Assembly (NCBI GenBank): GCA_963205155.1
Contig: CAUJJY010000048.1
Span: forward strand, 1-8,582
Length of the DNA stretch: 8,582 nt
Source: Candidatus Zixiibacteriota bacterium
Lineage (GTDB): Bacteria; Zixibacteria; MSB-5A5; CAIYYT01
Direction of reading: 5' to 3'
The translations under genes and the position numbers were made by a program. Below are positions 1 through 5,757 of the stretch, one piece after another (position 1 is the first letter of the stretch; each line of letters opens with the position of its first letter). The notes beneath the pieces are model-generated. The model had not been told where the DNA came from and searched no databases. It saw only the letters and a program-made list of their open reading frames with translations.

Positions 1-1
1 C

Positions 2-283
2 AAGAAAATCTTCGCGACACTCAACGTCGCACACAACCGCGCAACGCTCTTGCTGCCGCTTCTTCAACAGGATGCCATCGTCAGCTTGAACCCGGAAGCC
101 TTTTCGCCGGTGCCGAACAAATGGGGCACGCACGGCTGGACGCACGTTGATCTGAAGAAGGTCAAGAAGGGTCTGTTGACCGACGCGCTCGAGGTCGCAC
201 ATGCTGCGGTAGCTTCGAAAAAACTGACTTCATCTGCAAAGAGTTCGAAGCCGTCCAAGTCAAGATCTCTTCGGAAATCATAA
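2..283 (+). CDS. MmcQ/YjbR family protein, 3' part only
   Basis: The frame is open from the window edge to a TAA at 281-283, giving the last 93 residues of a protein whose start lies outside. A TTG at 50 is in frame, but the family resemblance continues upstream of it, so it is not the start. The stretch reading NPEAFSPVPNKWGTHGWTHV followed by a DLKKVKKGLL segment is the C-terminal half of the MmcQ/YjbR fold (CyaY-like, often called DNA-binding on weak evidence). Proteins of this family are usually about 115-130 residues, so some 30-45 residues are missing. The last 20 or so residues form a Ser/Lys/Arg-rich basic tail (KKLTSSAKSSKPSKSRSLRK), longer than usual, which could be a disordered nucleic-acid-binding tail; that is inference. 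The biological role of the family is not established. It converges on the desulfhydrase gene, with 43 bases between the stops. Confidence 0.8.
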   Translation, partial: KKIFATLNVAHNRATLLLPLLQQDAIVSLNPEAFSPVPNKWGTHGWTHVDLKKVKKGLLTDALEVAHAAVASKKLTSSAKSSKPSKSRSLRKS

Positions 284-326
284 TTCTGCAATGTAAAGTG
301 ATGTCAATCGATGCGTTGGTAAAGCG

Positions 327-1319
327 CTATTGAGATCGAACCAGCTCCCCAGCATACGAAAACAGCGTCGGCGTCCCGCCCGTATGCCAGAATAACACGC
401 AATCATCTTTCGAGAATTCGCCCTTTTTGATTAGATCAACCATCGCACCGAATGCTCGAGCTGTATAGACCGGATCAAGCAGAATCCCCTCGGTGCGAGC
501 CAGCAGCCTTATGGCGTTGCGTTCCAGATCGCCTACGACACCGTAGCCGCCGCCGAGATAACCATCCCTGATCTCGAAGTCGCTCTTCACAAAGGTCATC
601 TGTGCCCCAACATGCTTCGCCGTATCATTTGCCAACACAACCATCTGCTCTTCAAAAGGCAACTCCGTTTCATCCTTGTCAATGCGGATTCCGACGACTT
701 TGACTTTCGGCACGAACAGTCGCGCCCCGACCGCCATTCCAGCTTGTGTCCCGCACGAGCTCGACGCGAAAACTATGTGCGTAATCAGCTGCCGCATTTT
801 TTCAAGTTGGATAGCGAGCTCGCGCATCGCCTCAACGAATCCATTTGCTCCAACGGGGTTCGACCCGCCATAGGGAATCACGTACGGCCGTTTTCCCGTC
901 GACCGAAGTTGCTCCGCAATGTGCGGAATTTGTTCACCCTTGCGGTACTGGCCACTCCAGTGAACCTTCGCTCCGAGCAATCGATCAAGTAAGAGATTAC
1001 CCGTGATGGCGTCGGGCTCTTCGCCGCCAAGCACAAGATGGCACTCCAGTCCGGCAACTGCAGCCGCAGCGGCGGTTTGTCGGCAGTGATTTGACTGTGC
1101 AGATCCGCCGGTGATGACGCTGTCACAGCCCTGCGCCAGTGCCTCGCCGACCAGGAATTCAAGCTTGCGCGTTTTGTTGCCGCCAAATGCCAGTCCATTC
1201 AAATCGTCGCGCTTAATCAAAATTCTCGGTCCGCCAAGATGTGCAGCTATTCTCTTTAGTTCCGTCACCGGCGTCGGCAAAAACGCGAGGGAAATCCGGG
1301 GGAGCGTATCAATTCTCAT
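327..1319 (-). CDS. dcyD: D-cysteine desulfhydrase / ACC deaminase family PLP enzyme
   Basis: 330 residues, the usual length for this fold-type II PLP family. The PLP lysine is K49 in the motif GGNKTRKLEFL, and the conserved QSNH loop is at 75-78 after TGGSA. ACC deaminases carry Glu and Leu at the positions numbered 295 and 322 in the Pseudomonas enzyme, whereas D-cysteine desulfhydrases carry Ser/Thr. Here these positions read T286 (after Y285, DPVYT) and T313 (HTGG), the same 27 residues apart, which favours D-cysteine desulfhydrase: D-cysteine to pyruvate, sulfide and ammonia in the cytosol. ACC deaminase or another D-amino-acid lyase is less likely. The ATG at 1319 has no Shine-Dalgarno sequence, but a TTGACT-N16-TATCAT promoter sits so close that transcription should begin at the ATG itself. 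The gene stands alone, divergent from the amphi-Trp gene with 145 bases between. The symbol is assigned by family only. Confidence 0.85.
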   Translation of the reverse strand: MRIDTLPRISLAFLPTPVTELKRIAAHLGGPRILIKRDDLNGLAFGGNKTRKLEFLVGEALAQGCDSVITGGSAQSNHCRQTAAAAAVAGLECHLVLGGEEPDAITGNLLLDRLLGAKVHWSGQYRKGEQIPHIAEQLRSTGKRPYVIPYGGSNPVGANGFVEAMRELAIQLEKMRQLITHIVFASSSCGTQAGMAVGARLFVPKVKVVGIRIDKDETELPFEEQMVVLANDTAKHVGAQMTFVKSDFEIRDGYLGGGYGVVGDLERNAIRLLARTEGILLDPVYTARAFGAMVDLIKKGEFSKDDCVLFWHTGGTPTLFSYAGELVRSQ

Positions 1320-1325
1320 GGGAGA

Positions 1326-1353
1326 ATGATAGAACTCTTGGCACCGGAGTCAA
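1326..1353 (-). promoter_or_regulatory. Sigma70-type promoter placed for a leaderless mRNA (desulfhydrase gene)
   Basis: Read on the minus strand: TTGACT at 1353-1348, a 16-base spacer, TATCAT (one mismatch to TATAAT) at 1331-1326, then six bases TCTCCC and the ATG at 1319. A start site seven bases after the -10 box falls on the A of the ATG. No other start or Shine-Dalgarno sequence lies between. The arrangement nearly copies that of the acetyltransferase gene at 1754. Confidence 0.6.
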
Positions 1354-1464
1354 GCAGTTCCGAACCTGCGGCAACAAAGCATAGACACAAACATCTGCAC
1401 ACGTCTTCTTCGAACATCTCAACAAGAATTAACATTGACCCGTTACTTTGATACAGGAGGACTG

Positions 1465-1701
1465 ATGCCGGCAAAACCGCAACGCAAACATCGCGACATT
1501 GAGAAGAACTACCCAGCCAAGAAATTCGTCGAAAAACTCCGTCGTCTCGCCGATTGTATCGAATCGGGAGAGCCGTTCCGAATTCAGATTGCCGGCGAGC
1601 GGGTCACAATACCGGCCGGTGCCGTGATTGGTCTCGAGCACGAACGCAGCGCTGCTTCGGAAGAGGTTGAGTTCCAGATGAAATGGACGCCAAAGTCCTA
1701 A
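1465..1701 (+). CDS. Small amphi-Trp domain protein
   Basis: 78 residues from the ATG at 1465, chosen because AGGAGG at 1455-1460 precedes it by four bases; the frame is open a little further upstream from a TTG at 1435, but that start has no support. The N-terminal third is basic and helical-looking (FVEKLRRLADCIESG). The C-terminal half gives short beta segments with alternating hydrophobics and ends in EVEFQMKWTP, the pattern of the amphi-Trp domain: small bacterial and archaeal proteins with a conserved terminal Trp in an amphipathic strand. No catalytic residues or membrane segment are seen. The function of the family is unknown. The acetyltransferase follows 52 bases later but has its own promoter in the gap, so the two need not be one operon. 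Confidence 0.75.
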   Translation: MPAKPQRKHRDIEKNYPAKKFVEKLRRLADCIESGEPFRIQIAGERVTIPAGAVIGLEHERSAASEEVEFQMKWTPKS

Positions 1702-1718
1702 AGGATGAGATTGATACC

Positions 1719-1747
1719 TTGACCTGTCGCAAGGCCAAGCGTATTAT
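1719..1747 (+). promoter_or_regulatory. Sigma70-type promoter placed for a leaderless mRNA (GNAT gene)
   Basis: TTGACC at 1719-1724 (one mismatch to consensus), an ideal 17-base spacer, and TATTAT at 1742-1747 (one mismatch). Only CATTCC separates the -10 box from the ATG at 1754, so the expected +1 is the A of the ATG. There is no Shine-Dalgarno sequence in front of the gene. Confidence 0.65.
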
Positions 1748-1753
1748 CATTCC

Positions 1754-2266
1754 ATGGTTATTCGCAAACTGACTAAAGATGACGCCGCGGCATTTCGCGA
1801 ACTGCGCGTAGAAATGTGCGGTGCTCATCCTGAAGCATTCGGACAAACTCCCGAAGAAGTAATAGCAACGACTGAAGAAAAGTATCTGGAGTGGATGTCG
1901 CCAAGCGACATATTCCCGGAAAACTTTGTCCTCGCAGCTTTCGAAAACGATCGACTCGTTGCCACCGTCGCGTTCAAACGCGAGGATTCCGTTAAGGAAC
2001 GACATCGAGGCTGGATCTGGTCGGTTTATGTCCGCCCCGAGGGAAGAGGCAAGGGGATTAGCAGGAAGCTGATGCAAATGGTAATTGACGAATCCCGCAA
2101 AATGGAAGGCCTGGAAATGTTGACACTGACCGTCGCATTGACGCAGACAAGCGCTCGCACGCTGTATACGGCGCTGGGATTTTTCACAAACGGCCTCAAT
2201 CTACATGGATACAAACTGCCTGATGGCAGGTACATCGACCACGAAGAAATGACCCTTTGGCTCTAA
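1754..2266 (+). CDS. GNAT family N-acetyltransferase
   Basis: 170 residues, full length for a single GNAT domain. It opens with the usual IRKLTKDDAAAFRELR strand-helix, then HPEAFG at 25-30, a segment common in GNATs related to ribosomal-protein acetyltransferases. The beta-4 strand and acetyl-CoA pyrophosphate loop are at about 88-105 (WSVYVRPEGRGKGISRKL); the (Q/R)xxGx(G/A) signature is R98-G-K-G-I-S103, with Ser where Gly or Ala is usual. The beta-5 strand and helix follow (LTLTVALTQTSARTLYTALGF), where Ala/Leu/Gly-Phe mark motif B. The acceptor (amino acid, peptide N-terminus or small amine) cannot be told from sequence. Cytosolic. The ATG at 1754 lies just after a -10 box and has no Shine-Dalgarno sequence, so a leaderless message is likely. 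No clear terminator follows. Confidence 0.88.
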   Translation: MVIRKLTKDDAAAFRELRVEMCGAHPEAFGQTPEEVIATTEEKYLEWMSPSDIFPENFVLAAFENDRLVATVAFKREDSVKERHRGWIWSVYVRPEGRGKGISRKLMQMVIDESRKMEGLEMLTLTVALTQTSARTLYTALGFFTNGLNLHGYKLPDGRYIDHEEMTLWL

Positions 2267-2326
2267 TCAATTTTTCAACCAGTTAAATCTGAACTTTCTG
2301 GCACTTATCGTGTATACAAAGTGCCC

Positions 2327-2941
2327 ATGAAATACATACTACTTTCGTTCTTGTTACTGTCGGCTCTTGTCGCCGAAGCCACTGCACAAGCTTACCGGCC
2401 GCAGACCGGGGATATCCTGTTCCAGACTTCGCAATCCGATCAGAGTCAGGCCATACAGGTCGCGACCAAATCGCCGTACAGCCATGTCGGGGTGGTATTC
2501 ATCCGCGATGACAAACCTTTTGTACTGGAAGCCGTCGAACCTGTCCAGTTCACACCGATGAATATTTGGATCAAACAGGGGGTCAATAGCTCATATGTTG
2601 CTAAGCGCCTGCTTGATTCCGACTCAATCCTAACAAAGGAGAATCTTGCTGAGCTACTCGCTGTCGGAAAAACCTTCGTTGGCAAGCACTATGATGATCA
2701 ATATCAGTGGTCTGACAGCTCAATGTATTGCTCCGAGTTAGTCTGGAAGTTGTACTATGAGGTTTTCGGAATTGAATTGGGCGCCCTTGCGAAGCTCAAA
2801 TCATTCGACCTTACTGATCCGATCGTGAGCGCCAAACTAAAGGAACGCTATGGCACAAAGATCCCTTATGAGGAGCCAGTCGTAGCGCCTGTCACAATTC
2901 TTGAGTCGAATCTTCTTACCACCGTCTACCAGAGCAAGTAG
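2327..2941 (+). CDS. Exported YiiX/YebB-like permuted papain-fold hydrolase (C92 / NlpC-P60 superfamily)
   Basis: 204 residues from the ATG at 2327; an in-frame GTG at 2321 would add only two residues and break the normal MKY start of the signal peptide. Residues 1-20 form a Sec signal peptide with likely cleavage after ATA20. The mature part begins YRPQTGDILFQTS, typical of YiiX-type proteins. In this circularly permuted papain fold the His comes first and the Cys late: H53 in SHVGVV, E68 in VLEAVE as probable third residue, and C135 in YCSELVW. All three are present, so it is probably active. Family members act as amidases or peptidases on cell-wall peptides or lipids; the substrate here is unknown. 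It is followed on the same strand by two cysteine-rich exported proteins. There is no Shine-Dalgarno sequence; a weak -10-like TATACA at 2313-2318 ends eight bases before the ATG. Confidence 0.82.
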   Translation: MKYILLSFLLLSALVAEATAQAYRPQTGDILFQTSQSDQSQAIQVATKSPYSHVGVVFIRDDKPFVLEAVEPVQFTPMNIWIKQGVNSSYVAKRLLDSDSILTKENLAELLAVGKTFVGKHYDDQYQWSDSSMYCSELVWKLYYEVFGIELGALAKLKSFDLTDPIVSAKLKERYGTKIPYEEPVVAPVTILESNLLTTVYQSK

Positions 2942-2947
2942 AGGAGC

Positions 2948-2976
2948 CGAAACTTCGTGACGCCTCCAAGCGTATA
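2948..2976 (+). promoter_or_regulatory. Possible ECF-type promoter ahead of the first cysteine-rich gene
   Basis: CGAAAC at 2948-2953, 17 bases, then CGTATA at 2971-2976. This resembles ECF promoters of the SigW kind (TGAAAC...CGTA), which often drive envelope genes. The expected start near 2983 would leave a short leader carrying AAGAGG at 2986-2991. Chance occurrence is quite possible. Confidence 0.25.
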
Positions 2977-2998
2977 CTCAGTATTAAGAGGTTAAAAC

Positions 2999-3439
2999 GT
3001 GAAGTCATTGCTTTCGACGACAATTATTGTTTGCTACAGCTTTTTCTCGTTCTTGTTTTCAGCTCTCTGTCCGGCAATTTGCCTTGGTTCGGAAGATTTG
3101 GGGATTTGCCCCGCAGTGTGCGAATCGAAAGTCAACGAAACACCATCTTGTTGTTCTGCGCCGTGCAATCCTGCCTGCGACGATGCTGAACCGCTCGTGG
3201 TGTGCTCGGGGGCGTACGGCACACAAAACAGTTTGCGGTGCACTGTTGATTGTCCGGCTCCGGCCAAGACGCCTGCCACCATCGAGTCAACCCGATTGTT
3301 CAAAGATATTGTCAAGTTCTCACCAACATTTGTGTCTGGTGAGCGGATAGTCACAGCAGCTCTGCGCCACAGCAAATTCGACAACCCGCTGTCTTCATTG
3401 TGCGCAGATATCATCGCGACCACAGTCCTGCGAATTTAG
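2999..3439 (+). CDS. Small exported cysteine-rich protein, first of a pair
   Basis: 146 residues from a GTG at 2999, supported by AAGAGG at 2986-2991 seven bases upstream. Residues 1 to about 23-30 are a hydrophobic signal peptide (KSLLSTTIIVCYSFFSFLFS); I see no proper lipobox. The protein has 13 cysteines, at 12, 24, 28, 37, 41, 51, 52, 56, 60, 69, 81, 85 and 135. Nine are in CxxxC spacing (24/28, 37/41, 52/56/60, 81/85). The core CCSAPCNPACD at 51-61 matches the core of the next gene's product, so I take the two as paralogues. Residues 86-146 are cysteine-poor and unlike the partner. I do not recognise the family. Metal binding or a disulfide-stapled envelope protein would fit, as inference. 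It sits 57 bases after the papain-like hydrolase. Confidence 0.65.
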   Translation: MKSLLSTTIIVCYSFFSFLFSALCPAICLGSEDLGICPAVCESKVNETPSCCSAPCNPACDDAEPLVVCSGAYGTQNSLRCTVDCPAPAKTPATIESTRLFKDIVKFSPTFVSGERIVTAALRHSKFDNPLSSLCADIIATTVLRI

Positions 3440-3474
3440 AATTCCATCAGCATCAGGTTCATGTATTAATTCGT

Positions 3475-3498
3475 CCACGACGGATACACCGTGCGTGG
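3475..3498 (+). other. Hairpin between the two cysteine-rich genes
   Basis: CCACGACGG at 3475-3483 pairs with CCGT (3489-3492) and CGTGG (3494-3498), nine base pairs with a single bulged G at 3493 and the loop ATACA. No T-run follows, so it is not a standard terminator. It could be an RNA processing or stability element setting the ratio of the two messages; that role is inferred. Confidence 0.35.
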
Positions 3499-3532
3499 TA
3501 GTTCTACAACTATGTTCGATGGAGATTAATCA

Positions 3533-3886
3533 ATGAAGAAATTCACATTCACCATTGGCCGCTCGTGGTTGCCGATATTGGCAGTACTTGCATTGGCCTT
3601 CGTGTTCTCCCAGTTCAGCATCGAGGCAAACGCAATCACCGTCTCAACGGAGTCAGCTTCTACTTGTTGCGCTCCGTGTGACCCGACTGATTGCCCGATG
3701 CCGTGCCCTCCGGGTTGTTGCATGAAAAGTGCCTCAGCTGAAGTAACGCAGACTGCCGTCGTTTCCAACAACGGATGCGAAGCCGCCTGTGTTAAGACTG
3801 CTTCGGCTGGATGCACACCTTGTCCGATCTCATGCGAGCGCGAGACAGGACTGGTAAAGACCTCTGAAGTCGCCCAGTTGAACTAA
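3533..3886 (+). CDS. Small exported cysteine-rich protein, second of a pair
   Basis: 117 residues from the ATG at 3533, with GGAG at 3521-3524 eight bases upstream. A Sec signal peptide covers residues 1-34 (basic KKFTFTIGR start, hydrophobic 12-28, likely cleavage after ANA34). The mature 83 residues hold all 12 cysteines, at 45, 46, 49, 54, 58, 62, 63, 82, 86, 94, 97 and 101; nine are in CxxxC spacing. The core CCAPCDPTDCPMPCPPGCC at 45-63 matches CCSAPCNPAC of the previous gene. The many prolines argue against a long helix. An even cysteine number would allow six disulfides in an oxidising envelope; soft-metal binding is the alternative. I do not recognise the family. A strong terminator starts 17 bases after the stop. 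Confidence 0.72.
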   Translation: MKKFTFTIGRSWLPILAVLALAFVFSQFSIEANAITVSTESASTCCAPCDPTDCPMPCPPGCCMKSASAEVTQTAVVSNNGCEAACVKTASAGCTPCPISCERETGLVKTSEVAQLN

Positions 3887-3902
3887 GCGTTCTCATACGG
3901 CA

Positions 3903-3945
3903 ACGCCGTCGGGAGTTAATCTCTCGACGGCGTCTTGATTCTTTC
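3903..3945 (+). terminator. Strong intrinsic terminator closing the hydrolase/cysteine-rich group
   Basis: ACGCCGTCGGGAG at 3903-3915 pairs with CTCTCGACGGCGT at 3921-3933, thirteen pairs with one G-U, loop TTAAT. It is followed by the T-rich CTTGATTCTTTC. It begins 17 bases after the stop of the second cysteine-rich gene and 53 bases before the convergent DUF4157 stop. Confidence 0.88.
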
Positions 3946-3985
3946 AAACTAACTTGGATTCTTGGCTTTGAAACGTTTCGATTCT

Positions 3986-4366
3986 TTATGGTTTCCCCTT
4001 GGCATGTCCTTGCTGAATCACGTGCGTCAATTCGTGTGCAAGTAAATCGGCATTGGAACTACCGGAAAACGCAACCTGGGTACCTGTGGCAAATGCTTCC
4101 GCTGCGATCGTTTTGTTAAGTTGGTCACCATTTGAATCGGTGTGGATCTTGACATTGGCAAAGCTCACGCCAAAGGACTCGGCCTGTGTTTTTGCGGAAA
4201 GCCTTGCGGCCAGCAGTAGCGCTTGACCTTCCGCAGTCTGGCTCATTTCCCGAATGTAGCGAGCAGCCATCTCGGCGCCAATTGGGCCGCTGGTAGTGAG
4301 CCGCGCGATCTCCTGCGAGAATTGCCGAACATCTGCGGGCACCAAAGGGTCATATTTTCGCAACAT
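3986..4366 (-). CDS. Stand-alone DUF4157 (eCIS core domain) protein with HELTH motif
   Basis: 126 residues from the ATG at 4366, chosen because GTGAGG lies five bases upstream of it. The frame is open to an ATG at 4513, but that start would overlap the desaturase gene by 62 bases and add an unconserved stretch. Residues 1-60 are an alpha-helical lead (PLVPADVRQFSQEIARL...). The DUF4157 domain follows: FGVSFANVKIHTDSNGDQLN, an AEAFATGTQVAFSG strand pair, then LLAHELTHVIQQ with H111-E112-xx-H115. In DUF4157 proteins this HExxH-like site normally sits in the N-terminal part of much larger proteins, often in extracellular contractile injection system loci or toxins. Here the chain stops 11 residues after H115, so a third zinc ligand downstream is missing. 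No signal peptide. It lies 85 bases downstream of the desaturase on the same strand. Proteolytic activity is doubtful. Confidence 0.78.
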   Translation of the reverse strand: MLRKYDPLVPADVRQFSQEIARLTTSGPIGAEMAARYIREMSQTAEGQALLLAARLSAKTQAESFGVSFANVKIHTDSNGDQLNKTIAAEAFATGTQVAFSGSSNADLLAHELTHVIQQGHAKGKP

Positions 4367-4451
4367 GAATACCTCACCCCTACCGGGGCCTTGTTTAGGC
4401 GATTTACTTGCTGCAGACTGACTGTTGTCTGGTCTGATGAGATTTAGTTCG

Positions 4452-5480
4452 TTATCTCGCAGCTTCCGTTTGGCGCAGATGCCCGAACCCAACCAACTGC
4501 CGGTTATCTTCATCCCACAAGCGGTAGCCCATTGCCTTGAGACTCTTCCAAAACGTAATAGTGGGAATCGGCTTTAGTTCTTCGATCGCCGCATGGCAGC
4601 GCTGCAGATTGTAATTCGGGATTCTCTCGTTGAGATGATGTATGTGATGAAATCCGATATTTCCCGTGAACCATTGCGCGATTCGCGGCAACTTATAATA
4701 GGAACTACCCTCAAGTGACGCAGTCACATAATCCCAATTCTCTGTGCGTTCCCAATAAACACCCTCGAACTGGTGCTGGACATAAAAAAGCCAGATGCCC
4801 AGCGAGAGTCCGATCAGAATGATCGGTACTTGAATCAGCAGGTATGCCTTAATCCCGATAGTCAAAGCAGCGACTGCAACGATAACGGCTAACGCAGCAT
4901 TCGTCCACAGGATGCTGCGGCGTTCCTGTGGAGTGGCGTCTTTGGGGACGCGACGATTCTTAATCAGCAGTACTTGAAGCGGTCCAAGGACAAACATGCC
5001 CAGTGGGTGCCGATAGAAACGATACTTGAAGCGACTCATCGGAGATGCTTCGAGATACTCCTTCACAGTCATCGTCCAAACATCACCTACACCGCGTTGA
5101 TCCAGGTCACCGGATGTCGCGTGGTGAATCGCGTGACGCATATTCCAAGAGTAATAGGGAGTAAAGGTGATTACACCAGTTATGGCGCCCCAGAAGTTCA
5201 TTGCTTTTTTGGACTTGAAAAACGATCCGTGTCCGCAATCATGGAAGATGATAAAAGTGCGAATCAAAAAGCCTGCTGCAAGAACGGCAAGACCAAGTGT
5301 CACCCAGTAGCTCATCTCCAAGGAATAATACATCAGGACCAGAAGCACCAAATATGGTCCGATCGAATTGACTAATTGCCAACTGCTGCGAAGGCGACTT
5401 GGCTTCTGATGACGGGCGATTATTTTCTGTAGGCGAAAGTCTTGTTGAGGCGTCTTGTCTGCAGGCGCGCTTGATTCCAT
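4452..5480 (-). CDS. Membrane fatty acid desaturase (acyl-lipid, Delta12/omega-6-like)
   Basis: 342 residues from the ATG at 5480, chosen because GGAG stands six bases upstream; the frame is open to 5651 but the extra 57 residues look untranslated and lack any family feature. The three histidine boxes of the di-iron integral membrane desaturases are intact: H80-DCG-H84, H116-AI-H119-H120 and H278-HI-H281-H282, plus H236 in YVQHQFEG. Hydrophobic segments at about 41-57, 60-79, 98-110, 161-174 and 192-232 fit the usual membrane layout with boxes facing the cytoplasm. It should insert a double bond into membrane lipid acyl chains using oxygen and reduced ferredoxin or similar, adjusting fluidity, so aerobic growth is implied. 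Regiospecificity is not certain. The long 5' leader holds a perfect inverted repeat at 5583-5603. Confidence 0.92.
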   Translation of the reverse strand: MESSAPADKTPQQDFRLQKIIARHQKPSRLRSSWQLVNSIGPYLVLLVLMYYSLEMSYWVTLGLAVLAAGFLIRTFIIFHDCGHGSFFKSKKAMNFWGAITGVITFTPYYSWNMRHAIHHATSGDLDQRGVGDVWTMTVKEYLEASPMSRFKYRFYRHPLGMFVLGPLQVLLIKNRRVPKDATPQERRSILWTNAALAVIVAVAALTIGIKAYLLIQVPIILIGLSLGIWLFYVQHQFEGVYWERTENWDYVTASLEGSSYYKLPRIAQWFTGNIGFHHIHHLNERIPNYNLQRCHAAIEELKPIPTITFWKSLKAMGYRLWDEDNRQLVGFGHLRQTEAAR

Positions 5481-5582
5481 GAATATCTCCAGAGCGATAG
5501 AGTGATCGAGTTCATTCGCAGTGCAACGAGCTTGAGTAGATGATGTATCCGCCATCGCTGGGTGCCTGCAAACAGTAGTTGT

Positions 5583-5614
5583 CGGGAACCTTAACTGTTC
5601 CCGTCTCAATAATA
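5583..5614 (-). promoter_or_regulatory. Inverted repeat at the putative start of the desaturase transcript
   Basis: CGGGAAC (5583-5589) and GTTCCCG (5597-5603) form a perfect 7+7 repeat around CTTAACT. Read on the minus strand, TATTAT at 5614-5609 could be the -10 box, with a poor -35 TCAACA 18 bases before it. The predicted start near 5602 puts the repeat at the very 5' end of the message, as an operator over +1 or a protective 5' stem-loop. The promoter part is weak; the repeat itself is certain. Confidence 0.35.
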
Positions 5615-5757
5615 CACCTAATGAATCGAAGTTGTTGACATTTGACAACACAATTATGACTATTTAGTGAAATGATAGCTATTTTGTCTTGCATAAATCG
5701 ATTCGGTTGTTCAAATATTGATACAATTGGACCACATTTGGAATTTGATGCGTCAGA

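Noticed and set aside
304..333. Inverted repeat TCAAT...ATTGA with inner GCG/CGC between the converging MmcQ and desulfhydrase genes, as a terminator
   Set aside because: The stem is broken by unpaired bases, overlaps the desulfhydrase stop and has no T-run on either strand.
2267..2302. Terminator after the acetyltransferase gene (CCAGTT...AACTTTCTGG)
   Set aside because: The stem needs internal bulges and is not followed by a T-run; the T-run at 2271-2276 precedes it instead.
2301..2326. Leaderless promoter for the YiiX-like gene (TATACA at 2313-2318)
   Set aside because: The -10 box is near the ATG, but no -35 hexamer matches at more than three of six positions, so it is weaker than the three cases reported.
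2999..3886. Cysteine-rich proteins as bacteriocin or RiPP precursors
   Set aside because: Both have ordinary Sec signal peptides rather than leader peptides, and no modification enzyme or ABC exporter is in the window.
4367..4513. Upstream start of the DUF4157 protein at 4513
   Set aside because: It would overlap the desaturase end by 62 bases; the ATG at 4366 has a good ribosome site and the domain needs nothing upstream.
5481..5651. Upstream extension of the desaturase by 57 residues
   Set aside because: The ATG at 5480 has GGAG six bases before it, and the extension has no family similarity and includes the inverted repeat and the putative transcript start.
5631..5666. Promoter from the doubled TTGACA at 5635-5640 and 5642-5647
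   Set aside because: Neither hexamer has a fair -10 box at 16-18 bases on the plus strand; nearby AT-rich hexamers are at 13-14 or 23 bases.
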